DNA of 20,226 nucleotides from Candidatus Woesearchaeota archaeon (GCA_017609845.1 JAFCDD010000002.1:1-20226), one strand, 5' to 3'; shown: positions 1-8,178, counted from the stretch's first letter. The notes: generated from the letters alone by a model not told the origin. Program-made: numbers and translations.

Positions 1-1
1 T

Positions 2-1348
2 ATGAAATTTATTTTAATATTTATTTTATGTAGTAGTTTGATCTTAGCATTAGAACTAACAGAAGTAATGTATAATCCAAGTCAGGATCAAGGAAATGAT
101 AAGGATTTAGAATGGATTGAGTTTTATTCTGAAGATGAAATCAATTTAGGAGATTATTATTTTTATAATAATAAATTAGAAAATAAGACTGTTAAGGATT
201 ACTTTATTATAACAAGAAATAAGAATGAATTTTCAGATTATTATAAGGAAAATATAACATTAATAGAAGCGAAGTTTATTTTAAGCAATGAGGGAGGTTA
301 TATTAATTTAAGTTCTGGCAAAGATTATATTCTAAATTATAACAATGATTTGGCTAATGGAAATGGGAAGAGTTTGGTTCTATATGGGGGAAATTTTTAT
401 GAGAGTTTAGATTTTGGTGGAAGTCCTGGAATGGAAAACCCAATTAATAAATTAAAAGAGTATAAAATTTTAATTAATGAATTTATGCCTAATCCTGAAG
501 GCAAGGATAATGGGGGCAGGGGGGAATGGGTTGAATTATATAATCCAAATAATAAAGATTTAGATTTGTATGGTTATTATGTTTCTGATTTAAAAGATAA
601 AAAAGTTTATATTACGAGTGTAAGCGGCGGAACTGAGATTAAAGCTAATGGTTTTCTTGTAATTTACTTTAAGGGTGTTACTTTATTGAATAATGATGGT
701 GATGAAATAAAATTAAAGGTTAAAAACGTTATAATAGATAAAGTAAGTTATGATCATAGTAAAGAGGGGCTTTCTTGGAGTAAAATGGACGATGAATGGA
801 TCAAAACTTTTCCGAGTGATGGAGAAGAAAATAGTAAGAAAGAAGTCAAAGAGGATTCTCTGTTGAAGATAGAAAATATTTATCTTGGAAATGATAATAA
901 AGCCCAATTTGGGGACACTATTGGAGTTAGAATACATTATTATAAAGGAGATACTGAGAAGAAGTCAATAAGTTTGTATATTGAAAATCTTAGTTATAGA
1001 ACTAAGTTTAATGTGGATCATAAATTTATAAATTATAGCTTTACTTTGCCATTGAAGATAGATAGTAATTGTAATAACAAAACTAAAGATGGTTACTATA
1101 CTGTTATTTTAGAGGGTTTGGGCAAAAGGGACGGTAAAACAGTAAGAATAGAGGGAAATAATAAAGATTTTTGTGAGAAGGTAGAAATTAAAAAGTACAT
1201 CAACAATACCGAAACAATTTTAAATAAAGGATGCGGAGAAAAAATAATATATGAAGATAAAGGCATTAAAGCAAAAAGATATGCTTTATTGTTTTTTTGT
1301 AGCATTTTGGTTTTAGTTATAATCGTCCAATTTAAAAATGAAAGATAG
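2..1348 (+). CDS. Exported, membrane-anchored protein with two lamin-tail (LTD) domains
   Basis: The 448-residue product begins with a signal peptide (about residues 1-17, MKFILIFILCSSLILA) and ends with a single hydrophobic segment (about 427-444) before a short basic tail, so most of it should lie outside the cell. Two lamin-tail-like domains are visible. The first (about 18-125) opens with ELTEVMYNPSQ and contains EWIEFYS; the second (about 155-250) opens with LINEFMPNPEG and contains EWVELYNP and LDLYGYYVSD. The pattern I-x-E-h-M-x-N-P followed by E-W-h-E-h-Y is typical of LTD folds in prokaryotic surface proteins. Residues about 285-395 look like a further beta-rich domain. The start codon is the second base of the window, so the signal peptide supports the start but upstream signals cannot be seen. 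The role is unknown; adhesion or surface-layer association is inference. The next gene overlaps its end by 11 bases. Confidence 0.8.
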   Translation: MKFILIFILCSSLILALELTEVMYNPSQDQGNDKDLEWIEFYSEDEINLGDYYFYNNKLENKTVKDYFIITRNKNEFSDYYKENITLIEAKFILSNEGGYINLSSGKDYILNYNNDLANGNGKSLVLYGGNFYESLDFGGSPGMENPINKLKEYKILINEFMPNPEGKDNGGRGEWVELYNPNNKDLDLYGYYVSDLKDKKVYITSVSGGTEIKANGFLVIYFKGVTLLNNDGDEIKLKVKNVIIDKVSYDHSKEGLSWSKMDDEWIKTFPSDGEENSKKEVKEDSLLKIENIYLGNDNKAQFGDTIGVRIHYYKGDTEKKSISLYIENLSYRTKFNVDHKFINYSFTLPLKIDSNCNNKTKDGYYTVILEGLGKRDGKTVRIEGNNKDFCEKVEIKKYINNTETILNKGCGEKIIYEDKGIKAKRYALLFFCSILVLVIIVQFKNER

Positions 1349-1730
1349 GTTTTTATTAAGGGTTGTGATAGAGATACTTGGTTCTCCAAAAGAGCATGTT
1401 GAAAAGACCATGGGCATGGTTATTGAGAAATTTAAAGAGGAGTATGATGTTAAGAAAGAAAAATTACATAAGGCAGAACAAATAAAACAATTTTGGAATA
1501 CTTTTGTTGAATTTGAGGTTGAAATTGATAAAATAGAAAAGATTATCGATATTAGTTTTAATTATCTTCCTTCCTCAATAGAAGTTATTGAGCCTTCTCA
1601 TATTAATATTAAAAATCAAGAATTTTCCAACATATTTAATGATCTTTTAGCTAAATTACATAATTATGATATGTTCTTAAAAAATTTAAGAGCTGAAAAT
1701 GTGTTATTGAAAAAACAAATAAAGGAATAA
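1338..1730 (+). CDS. Small conserved-looking hypothetical protein, possible ACT/ferredoxin-like fold
   Basis: This 130-residue protein overlaps the end of the lamin-tail gene by 11 bases and is probably co-transcribed with it. I do not recognise a named family. The first 85 residues read as alternating strands and helices (strand RFLLRVVIEIL, helix to about 35, strands around FVEFEVEI and NYLPSSIEVIEP), which fits a beta-alpha-beta ferredoxin-like layout. The last 40 residues are a helix with heptad-like hydrophobics (NLRAENVLLKKQIKE), suggesting oligomerisation. There is no signal peptide or membrane segment, so it is cytoplasmic, unlike its upstream neighbour. Its stop codon directly abuts the stop of the convergent minus-strand gene. 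Confidence 0.6.
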   Translation: MKDRFLLRVVIEILGSPKEHVEKTMGMVIEKFKEEYDVKKEKLHKAEQIKQFWNTFVEFEVEIDKIEKIIDISFNYLPSSIEVIEPSHINIKNQEFSNIFNDLLAKLHNYDMFLKNLRAENVLLKKQIKE

Positions 1731-2288
1731 TTACCTTTTTATTTTTGAAATATAATCTTTATATGTTCTTGGTTTTGATTTGTTTAATAAAAGGGAAATC
1801 ACAATTATAATCAAGATTATTATTATAAATAATAATAGGGTTGGATTCTTCTTTTTTTCTTTTTCTTTTGTTTCTTTGGTAAGATTTATTGGCATTATGT
1901 TCTTGAAAATATCTTCGCCTTCTTGTTCTTGTCCTAAATCTATTTCTTCTTTTTCCAGTTCTATTTTTTCTTCTGAAGTAAAGGTTAGAGATATTGAAAA
2001 TTGATCTTTATGACCTTCTGAAGATTCTACTATTAAGTCCCCATCATAGAATTCTTTGGCATTTTTCTCTTTGTTTATCCAGATTATTTGTTCCTGTTCT
2101 TCTAAGTAATTCATCTTATCTAAGTTTGTTATATTTAATGTTATTATCTCTTTTAGGTTCCCTGTTAGGGAAAATGAAATATTTTCTAGTGTCTTGTTTA
2201 CTTCATTTTTTACTATTATTGTTGCTTTAAGTGATTGGTCTTTGTTTAAGGTTTTTTTTAGTTCTTGTGATGAAGAAATAAATCTCAA
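1731..2288 (-). CDS. C-terminal, membrane-anchor part of a frameshifted exported Ig-like protein
   Basis: This frame encodes a beta-rich segment, an acidic stretch (about residues 110-140), a transmembrane helix (about 148-166, LLLFIIIILIIIVISLLL) and a short basic tail. As an isolated ORF it would start at TTG 2288, with no signal peptide. The frame stays open upstream of that TTG to about 2350 and there encodes a T-Q-E-rich linker. It joins the preceding gene's signal-peptide-bearing frame if one base is removed from the A6 tract at 2342-2347; the joined product would be 400 residues with signal peptide, beta domains, anchor and tail. I therefore read this as the second half of one gene rather than a separate gene. 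See the frameshift site entry. Confidence 0.6.
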   Translation of the reverse strand: MRFISSSQELKKTLNKDQSLKATIIVKNEVNKTLENISFSLTGNLKEIITLNITNLDKMNYLEEQEQIIWINKEKNAKEFYDGDLIVESSEGHKDQFSISLTFTSEEKIELEKEEIDLGQEQEGEDIFKNIMPINLTKETKEKEKKKNPTLLLFIIIILIIIVISLLLNKSKPRTYKDYISKIKR

Positions 2289-2934
2289 TTCTCCTGTTTC
2301 TTGTGTCTCTTGTTTTTCTTGTGTCTGATTTTCTTGTGTTATTTTTTATTTCTATTGTGGTTTCTTTTATTTCTTTATCTTTAAGTGTTGTATAAAGATA
2401 AAAATAATTTGTTTGTTGTGGTTGTATTGTTATTGTTGTTCTAGAAGGATAAGCAAAATCTACATTTTCGTGTATACTTAAGATTACTTCTTGGTTTCCA
2501 TTGTTTTTTAAATATATTTTAAAGTAAGGATTGTTTTCTTCTGTGTCGAGTTTTATAAAACCAGGATTAATTGTAATGGCTGAATAATTAACTTCTTTTA
2601 TATTAAATTTTTTTTCAAATGTTTTTTCTGTTAAGATACCATCTATTAGATATTTTGTCTTTATATTGAGTGAGTGTTCTCCGGTGGTTAGTTCTGGTAA
2701 TTCTATATATGCATAATAAATTTCATTTATTTTGTTTAGTATTATTGGGGTTTTTGTGTCGTCAATGTAAAAGTTTGATGGTGATAGGGTTTCGAAGGGT
2801 TCTTCTATGATGGAAATATTGGCTTGAAGTGTTTCTTTATTTGTTAATTCATCTTTTATTAAAGAAATATCTATCTGGGCGTAACTAAATCCTGACAATA
2901 TTATAGCTATTAGAATAAAAAGTAACCATCTCAT
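2227..2934 (-). CDS. N-terminal, signal-peptide part of a frameshifted exported Ig-like protein
   Basis: The product starts with a clear signal peptide (MRWLLFILIAIILSGFSYA, about residues 1-19) followed by beta-rich sequence through about residue 198. The stretch around NPYFKIYLKNNGNQEVILSI (about 140-160) resembles CARDB or NEW3-type Ig-like domains of archaeal surface proteins. From about residue 199 the reading changes character to a basic, repetitive tail (NNTRKSDTRKTRDTRN) that looks out of frame, while the other frame encodes a T-Q-E linker and then a membrane anchor. The gene overlaps the upstream toroid-protein gene by four bases (ATGA), implying translational coupling. In this frame the 235-residue product would be exported but lack an anchor. 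Function unknown. Confidence 0.6.
   Translation of the reverse strand: MRWLLFILIAIILSGFSYAQIDISLIKDELTNKETLQANISIIEEPFETLSPSNFYIDDTKTPIILNKINEIYYAYIELPELTTGEHSLNIKTKYLIDGILTEKTFEKKFNIKEVNYSAITINPGFIKLDTEENNPYFKIYLKNNGNQEVILSIHENVDFAYPSRTTITIQPQQTNYFYLYTTLKDKEIKETTIEIKNNTRKSDTRKTRDTRNRRIEIYFFITRTKKNLKQRPIT
2342..2347 (-). other. A6 tract at the frameshift junction (T6 on the plus strand)
   Basis: Read on the minus strand, codons ata-aaa-aat-aac continue the first frame. With five A instead of six, the same bases read ata-aaa-ata-aca-caa-gaa, which leads straight into the downstream frame (ITQENQTQEK...). The downstream frame has a stop (taa) only two bases before the run, so the shift must occur at or after this point. 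The tract is a natural slippage, phase-variation or sequencing-error site. Confidence 0.55.
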
Positions 2935-4706
2935 TTCTTTAAAAGTTTTTTTGCTTCTTTGATTGATTTATCTAATTCTTGATCTATTTTTGAAGATCTT
3001 TTTTGAAAGGTTGTTGTTGGTTTGGGTTTTGATTTGAATAAACTTAATTTCCGTTTCTTTTGTTCTGTTGGTTTTTTTAGTGGGGCTAATTGACCAAACT
3101 GGTTTGTTTGGAATATAGGTTTCTTTTTCTTTTCTTTTGGTTTCTTAAATGCATAATAATAATAAAAGATTCCTCCTATGAAAAGAATTAAGATTATGAT
3201 TATCCACCATGGAAATTTCTTTCTTTCTGGTTCAGAATCTGGAATCGTCCCTTCTTCTGTTTCTTCCGCTGTTTCTTCTTCATCAGTTTCATCATCGTCT
3301 CCAGAATAATCACATCCTGGATCATCTAAATCAACCAAACCATCCCCATCATTATCTATTTCATCTGAACATTCTGTTGTAATTGGTTCTTCTTCAGTTG
3401 TTTCTTCACAATCTGAAGGGCAATTATCATAATTTTCCCCAAAATCACATTTAAAGTCAAAATCGCATATTGTTGATGGGCTAAGACAATCCGAAGGGCA
3501 ATTATCATAATTTTCTCCTAAGTCTGTTTCACAGTTAAGATCAAAGTCACAAATGTCTCCTCCACAGTCTTCTGGGCAGAGTGTTTCATCTTCATCAATT
3601 CCACAAATATCATCTCCACAATAACCGGTAATGGAAACGTCTGGCAATGCATACAATGCAATTGCTGTATTAGATACTGTATTGAACGAGCCGTCGTCTT
3701 TTTGTTGTTTTTTTAACCAATCCACTGCTTCTGCTAATTTTTCTTGTTCTGTTGAATCTGTTAAGACTAATATTGCAAAAGAAGTTGCATAAACATCATT
3801 ATCGAAACTTCCGTCTGTTTTTTGTAATTTTATTAAATCATCCAAATAAGATTGTTTTTGTGTTATTAAGTAATTAATACTGGAGTGTAATGGGTTATTT
3901 GAACGATAGTTTTGAGTTAAGTAAAATGATGTATCAATATTGCTGTTAATTTGTTTTAATGCCCATGCCGCATATAATGTAGAATCATAGTCACATGATG
4001 ACCTATAAGATTGCCCAAAACAACCATTTGATATTGTAACCATACTTACTGGTCCGCTTGCTTCATGTGTTAAGTAATAATTATTTCCTTCTTGGTAAAG
4101 TAATGATATTGTTGAGCTACTTGACAAAGAAGAGCAATCAACTTCTAATGTTAATGAAGGATTTGCATTAATGATATTTTTTTCTAAACAAAGATTAATG
4201 TCATAAAATGTTGTTCCTCCACATTCTGGAAATTTCCCTTCTTCAACCTTAATTTGTTTTTCTAATTCTTGTTGATTTTTAATATATTTTACATTACATG
4301 TTCCTGAACCGGTTGTGATTACTTGGAGTAACCATTTTCCATTTAAATTAGCAGAAGATTGGGCATTTTTAAACCAAGATTCTATGTTTGAAGTATCATA
4401 TGTCGCTGTATTAAATGCAATAAATGCCAGTGCTGTATCTTTTACCTTACATGTGCTTTTTGGAAAACAGTTTTGTGCATTTTCCTGAGATGAAAGATAT
4501 TCAATTGATTTGTCTACTTCACTCATTACATTCGCTTTATCTAAGGCCAGAATTGCAAGAGAGGTATCAATAATTTGGCTATTAAAGTTTCCTTCTGAAG
4601 ACTTTGATGTTAACCAAGAGTATGCTTTTGATGCATCAAAATCTGCTAATATAGAACTAGAAAATATAATTGTTGCTATGAATATTAAAAATAAGGTCTT
4701 TTTCAT
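2931..4706 (-). CDS. Exported alpha/alpha-toroid protein with Cys-rich and Asp-rich repeats and C-terminal membrane anchor
   Basis: The 591-residue protein has a signal peptide (1-21). Residues about 22-352 carry repeats of the prenyltransferase / terpene-cyclase / complement-C3 toroid type: DTSLAILAL, DTALAFIAF, STLYAAWAL, TDGSFDNDVYATSFAIL and DDGSFNTVSNTAIALYAL, each a Q/D-G-S-F element plus a helix. No catalytic DxDD motif is evident, so it is likely a binding or scaffold module. Residues about 358-430 hold Cys-rich repeats (CGDDICG...LCPEDC, then two copies of ICDFD...GENYDNCPSDC), followed by the widespread EIDNDGDGLVDLDDPGC repeat, probably calcium-binding, an acidic spacer, a transmembrane helix (about 496-517) and a Lys-rich cytoplasmic tail. 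It is the first gene of a minus-strand pair. Upstream, GGGG lies a few bases before the ATG. Ligand and partner are unknown. Confidence 0.8.
   Translation of the reverse strand: MKKTLFLIFIATIIFSSSILADFDASKAYSWLTSKSSEGNFNSQIIDTSLAILALDKANVMSEVDKSIEYLSSQENAQNCFPKSTCKVKDTALAFIAFNTATYDTSNIESWFKNAQSSANLNGKWLLQVITTGSGTCNVKYIKNQQELEKQIKVEEGKFPECGGTTFYDINLCLEKNIINANPSLTLEVDCSSLSSSSTISLLYQEGNNYYLTHEASGPVSMVTISNGCFGQSYRSSCDYDSTLYAAWALKQINSNIDTSFYLTQNYRSNNPLHSSINYLITQKQSYLDDLIKLQKTDGSFDNDVYATSFAILVLTDSTEQEKLAEAVDWLKKQQKDDGSFNTVSNTAIALYALPDVSITGYCGDDICGIDEDETLCPEDCGGDICDFDLNCETDLGENYDNCPSDCLSPSTICDFDFKCDFGENYDNCPSDCEETTEEEPITTECSDEIDNDGDGLVDLDDPGCDYSGDDDETDEEETAEETEEGTIPDSEPERKKFPWWIIIILILFIGGIFYYYYAFKKPKEKKKKPIFQTNQFGQLAPLKKPTEQKKRKLSLFKSKPKPTTTFQKRSSKIDQELDKSIKEAKKLLKK
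3408..3554 (-). repeat. Imperfect tandem repeat of about 77 bases encoding Cys-rich modules
   Basis: Two copies (about 3408-3470 and 3486-3554) share long identical stretches such as gaagggcaattatcataatt. They encode the repeated protein module ICDFDxxC...GENYDNCPSDC of the toroid protein, so this is a recent internal duplication within the coding sequence. Confidence 0.7.
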
Positions 4707-4742
4707 TTTACCCCTTTTTAAATCAATAAAAGTAGATAATCA

Positions 4743-4750
4743 TTTAAATA
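4743..4750 (+). promoter_or_regulatory. TATA box for the kinase gene
   Basis: TTTAAATA begins 28 bases before ATG 4771, the spacing expected of a leaderless archaeal mRNA. It lies in the short divergent interval between the toroid gene and the kinase gene. Confidence 0.5.
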
Positions 4751-4770
4751 GGTTTCTATTACCTTATAAT

Positions 4771-5373
4771 ATGTTTAGCAAAATAAAGGGCGTAAAATTT
4801 TTTTCTAAAGGCAAGAGGGGTTATATCTATGTTGGCTTGTTAAACAATAAAAAAGTTTCAATTAAGGTAAAAAATCCGGAGAGTAAGGCTGTTAACAGAA
4901 TAAAAAATGAAGCTTATTGGCTTAAAATACTTAATAAAAAAGGTATTGGACCAAAATTTTTATGGTACAAAGATAACATATTAATTTACAAATTTGTAGA
5001 AGGAGAATTTATTATTGATTGGATAATTAAACATAATAAAACTCAAATTAAAAGGATCTTAAAACTTGTTTTTTTGGATTGCAGGGAACTTGACAAACTT
5101 AATGTGGATAAAGAAGAGATGCATAAACCAGTAAAGCATATCCTTGTAAAGAATAAACCTGTTTTGATAGACTTTGAGAGAACTAAAAAAAGCAAGAAGC
5201 CAAAGAATGTCACTCAATTTTGTCAGTTTTTACTTTCTAGAAATTTAAGTAAAATTCTAAAAGAAAAAGGATTTACATTTAATAGAAGAAATGTAATTAA
5301 TCTTTTAAAGAAATATAAAAAATCTTATTCAGAAAAAGAATTTAACCTGATCATTAAATATTTTCTAGGTTAA
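4771..5373 (+). CDS. Small RIO/COG2112-like predicted Ser/Thr protein kinase
   Basis: The product is 200 residues from ATG 4771; the frame is open further upstream, but that extension lies antisense to the toroid gene and across the promoter, so it is rejected. The N-lobe shows a glycine-containing loop (SKGKRGYIYVG), a candidate ATP-binding lysine (VSIKVK, K32) and a helix glutamate (NEAYWL, E47). The C-lobe has HKPVKHILV (118-126) in the position of the catalytic loop and VLIDFERT (132-139) in place of DFG. DFE with an H-x-P-x-K-H loop fits my recollection of the archaeal COG2112 predicted kinase family, which is related to RIO, Bud32 and lipopolysaccharide kinases. There is no obvious HxD aspartate, so activity is uncertain. 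Substrate unknown. Its stop codon overlaps that of the convergent VWA gene. Confidence 0.65.
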   Translation: MFSKIKGVKFFSKGKRGYIYVGLLNNKKVSIKVKNPESKAVNRIKNEAYWLKILNKKGIGPKFLWYKDNILIYKFVEGEFIIDWIIKHNKTQIKRILKLVFLDCRELDKLNVDKEEMHKPVKHILVKNKPVLIDFERTKKSKKPKNVTQFCQFLLSRNLSKILKEKGFTFNRRNVINLLKKYKKSYSEKEFNLIIKYFLG

Positions 5374-6308
5374 GGTATTGTTCTGTATTTTGTGTTTAGT
5401 AATGCCCATTCTAAAAATAAGAGTAATAAGGCTATTGTCATAAACAATAAAGTTAAATCTATTGTAAGAAGTTCTGCAGTTGATTTACTAATTTTTCTAT
5501 ATGCTTCTTTTAAAGATATTTCGTCTGTTGCCCGAAAATATTCTCCTCCAGTATTAAAAGATATTGTTTTTAATGTGTCTTCATCCAAAGATAACCGAAT
5601 TTTTTCTTTTGTTTCCGGAAGAGTTCCTCCCTCAATAGTTGCCATTCCAATCGTGTAAATTAATGTTTCTGTTTTTATTGCATAACCAACTGCCTCCCTT
5701 GGATCTATACCGATGTTACTCCTTCCATCTGTCAATAAAATTATTACCTTGGATTTTTCTTCATTTGTTAGTAAGTTTGTAGATGTTATGATTGCTTCTC
5801 CTAAATCTGTTCCGCCAACTTTTTTAATTTCTATCTTAGAGATTTTTTCTTTTACTTTACCTAAATCTGTTGTTATATCTTGCTCTATAAAACTAGTGCC
5901 TGAAAAGGAAATTACTCCCAGACTTGTTTCAGAAGATAAACTGTTTACAAAAGATATAGCTTCTAGCTTTGCTGCTTCTAATCTTGAAGGTTCAAAATCT
6001 TCTGCAGTCATACTTGATGATGCATCTATTGCCAAAACAAAGCTAAATTCATTACTATTACCTATATAAGTTATTGTTATTCCTGCTAATGCCAGGGTAG
6101 CAAAAATTAATGTAAAAATTCTTAAAGAAAGCATTACTGTGTTTTGAGAGAGAATTTGTTTTCCGGTAACTCTTGATATTGCGTCAAAGTTGGCAAATTT
6201 TAATGCTTTTCTTTTTACGTGTTTTAAGGTGAATATGTGAACAATTACTAATAGGATTATACTTACTAAAAACCATAAATATTCTGGATTTCTAAAAATT
6301 ATCTCCAT
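5370..6308 (-). CDS. BatA-like membrane protein with von Willebrand factor A domain
   Basis: The 312-residue protein has two N-terminal transmembrane helices (about 9-27 and 58-80), a VWA domain (about 88-265) and a C-terminal helix (about 281-303). This matches BatA/BatB-type aerotolerance-operon proteins. The metal-ion-dependent adhesion site looks intact: DASSS at 95-99, a threonine at 167 (GGTDLGEA) and aspartate 194 in LLTDGRSN. Known VWA proteins of this type work with MoxR ATPases in cofactor insertion or assembly of protein complexes. It is the last gene of the minus-strand moxR-DUF58-VWA set and overlaps the DUF58 gene by ten bases, so it is almost certainly co-translated. Only one Bat-type gene is present, without the TPR protein common in bacterial operons. 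The target complex is unknown. Confidence 0.85.
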   Translation of the reverse strand: MEIIFRNPEYLWFLVSIILLVIVHIFTLKHVKRKALKFANFDAISRVTGKQILSQNTVMLSLRIFTLIFATLALAGITITYIGNSNEFSFVLAIDASSSMTAEDFEPSRLEAAKLEAISFVNSLSSETSLGVISFSGTSFIEQDITTDLGKVKEKISKIEIKKVGGTDLGEAIITSTNLLTNEEKSKVIILLTDGRSNIGIDPREAVGYAIKTETLIYTIGMATIEGGTLPETKEKIRLSLDEDTLKTISFNTGGEYFRATDEISLKEAYRKISKSTAELLTIDLTLLFMTIALLLLFLEWALLNTKYRTIP

Positions 6309-7192
6309 TTAGTTCGCCTCTTCCTAAATAAGTCGGTGATTGGTTCTATAAATGGTTTATCTGTCCTTAATTCTACATAGTCTGCTTCTGTAGTATTTAA
6401 TAATTCTTTAAAATGTTCTGTTTGTTTTAGCACATAAGTTTCATATTTTTCTTTTATTTTTTTGGGATCAATTATTATTTGTCTATCTGATTTTGGATCT
6501 GAAAGAGTTATGTTAAAGCTGTCTTCGGGTAAGACATAATCTCTTTGGTCTCTGACGATTAATAAAATTATGTCAAACATGGATAAAGCTGTTTTTAAGT
6601 AATCTAACCATTTTTCCTTTAAACCAAGAAAATCTGAAACTATCATTACTACTGAATTTTTAGGAAGAAAGGATTCAATAAATCCAACTGCCTTAATAAA
6701 ATCAAAATTTCCTCCATGATTATTTGGATTTACTATTTCTTTAGCAAAAATATAAAACGTATTCCTGTTTTTTGAAGGGTTTGTTTTAGATAGTGGCTTA
6801 TCATTAAATAAACAGAAACCGACTTTATCTCCTGTGTGTAAGACCATGTATAGCAATGACGCTACAAGTTCTGCTGAATATTCGTTTTTTAATTTATCTG
6901 CTGAACCAAAGATCATATTTGAACTTACATCTACAAGAAAAAAAACATTAAGATTACGTTCTTCTTCATATTCCTTAACAAGAAGTTCATTTGTTCTTGC
7001 ACTTGCCTTCCAATCAATTTTTGATGCATCATCATCTTTTGAATATGCTCTATAATCAGAAAAATCTAATCCAAATCCCCTAAATACGCTTTTATAATTT
7101 CCTAGAACTGTTGTTTTAACGTTTTTTCTAGCTATTATTTCTAATTTTCTTATTAATGGTGTTAAATCTACTTTTAATTTTTCTTTTGCCAT
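6299..7192 (-). CDS. DUF58 family protein (VWA-fold partner of MoxR)
   Basis: The 297-residue protein carries the DUF58 signature: GLDFSDYRAYSKDDDASKIDW (residues 41-61) followed by KASARTNELLVKEYEEER. The VWA-like core starts at VFFLVDVSSNM (83-93), which keeps a D-x-S-x-x pattern resembling a metal site. There are no signal peptide or membrane helices, so it is cytoplasmic and probably links the MoxR ATPase to the membrane VWA protein. The start is two bases after the moxR stop, and the end overlaps the VWA gene by ten bases. MoxR-DUF58-VWA triads are a well-known arrangement in bacteria and archaea. The specific client is not evident here. Confidence 0.87.
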   Translation of the reverse strand: MAKEKLKVDLTPLIRKLEIIARKNVKTTVLGNYKSVFRGFGLDFSDYRAYSKDDDASKIDWKASARTNELLVKEYEEERNLNVFFLVDVSSNMIFGSADKLKNEYSAELVASLLYMVLHTGDKVGFCLFNDKPLSKTNPSKNRNTFYIFAKEIVNPNNHGGNFDFIKAVGFIESFLPKNSVVMIVSDFLGLKEKWLDYLKTALSMFDIILLIVRDQRDYVLPEDSFNITLSDPKSDRQIIIDPKKIKEKYETYVLKQTEHFKELLNTTEADYVELRTDKPFIEPITDLFRKRRTKWR

Positions 7193-7194
7193 TA

Positions 7195-8178
7195 TTAAGG
7201 GATGGGGGTCTTAGCAAGAATTTCAGAGATTATCTGGTCTGTCTTTATGTTTTCTGCTTGTCCTTCATAGTTTAATAATATTCTGTGTCTTAAAACACTT
7301 GGCGCAACATTTTTTATGTTCTGTGGAGTAACATAACTCTTACCTTGCATTAAAGCATCTGCTTTTGAAGCTATGAATAAACTTATTGATGCTCTTGGAG
7401 ATCCTCCATACATTATATACCTGCCAAGTTTTAGATTCTTTGGTTTCCTTGTTATATTTACTATGTTTGTTATGTACTCTTCTATTTCCTTGCTTAAGTA
7501 TACTTTTTTAGTAATTTCTTGCAGATGTAAAATTAAGGAAGAACTTATAACGCTTTTAATGTCATAATCTTCAAATTTTCTTAGTGTGATATTCTGATTC
7601 AATATTTTTTGTTCTTCTTTCATGGTTGGATAACCCATAAAACTTTTAAATAGAAATCTGTCTATTTGTGCTTCTGGTAAAGGGTAAACCCCTTCTGATT
7701 CTATTGGGTTCATTGTTGCCATAACAAAAAAGGGTTCTTGTAATGGATAGGTCTTTTTACCTATTGTTACTTGTTTTTCTTGCATTGCTTCCAACATAGC
7801 AGATTGCGTTTTTGGAGAGCTTCTATTAATTTCATCAGCTAGAATAAAGTTAGAGAATATTGGCCCCTTGTGCGTTGTAAATCCTTTTTTTGGATCGTAT
7901 GCTGTTATTCCAACTATGTCTGTTGGTAGTAGATCTATTGTAAATTGTATTCTTGAAAAAGTGCAACCGGTTGCTTTTGCCAATGCTCTGATAAGCAAAG
8001 TTTTTGCTATTCCCGGAACTCCTTCTACTAATACGTGACCATTCGCTAATATTGCTCTTATTAAAGAATCAGTTATTTCTTCTTGACCAACTATTATCTT
8101 AGCTATTTCTTTTTTTAATCGTTTGAGCAAAAGATTATATTTTTTTATCTCTTTTTTGTCTAGTTCACCCCTTTTCAT
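7195..8178 (-). CDS. moxR: MoxR family AAA+ ATPase
   Basis: The 327-residue protein has Walker A GVPGIAKT (53-60), Walker B ILADEINR (112-119), the family block TQSAMLEAMQEKQVT, sensor-1 ATMNP (154-158) and the LPEAQIDRFLFK segment. All are diagnostic of MoxR/RavA-type AAA+ ATPases. These proteins act as chaperones that insert cofactors or remodel complexes together with VWA proteins. It is the first gene of the set, and a TATA-like CTATTTAAA lies about 31 bases upstream of its ATG, suggesting its own leaderless promoter separate from the rfc operon. Length is usual for the family. Confidence 0.93.
   Translation of the reverse strand: MKRGELDKKEIKKYNLLLKRLKKEIAKIIVGQEEITDSLIRAILANGHVLVEGVPGIAKTLLIRALAKATGCTFSRIQFTIDLLPTDIVGITAYDPKKGFTTHKGPIFSNFILADEINRSSPKTQSAMLEAMQEKQVTIGKKTYPLQEPFFVMATMNPIESEGVYPLPEAQIDRFLFKSFMGYPTMKEEQKILNQNITLRKFEDYDIKSVISSSLILHLQEITKKVYLSKEIEEYITNIVNITRKPKNLKLGRYIMYGGSPRASISLFIASKADALMQGKSYVTPQNIKNVAPSVLRHRILLNYEGQAENIKTDQIISEILAKTPIP

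Noticed and set aside
4510..4770. Upstream extension of the kinase reading frame
   Set aside because: It lies antisense to the signal-peptide region of the toroid protein and crosses the promoter; ATG 4771 has a TATA box 28 bases upstream and kinase-like sequence begins there.
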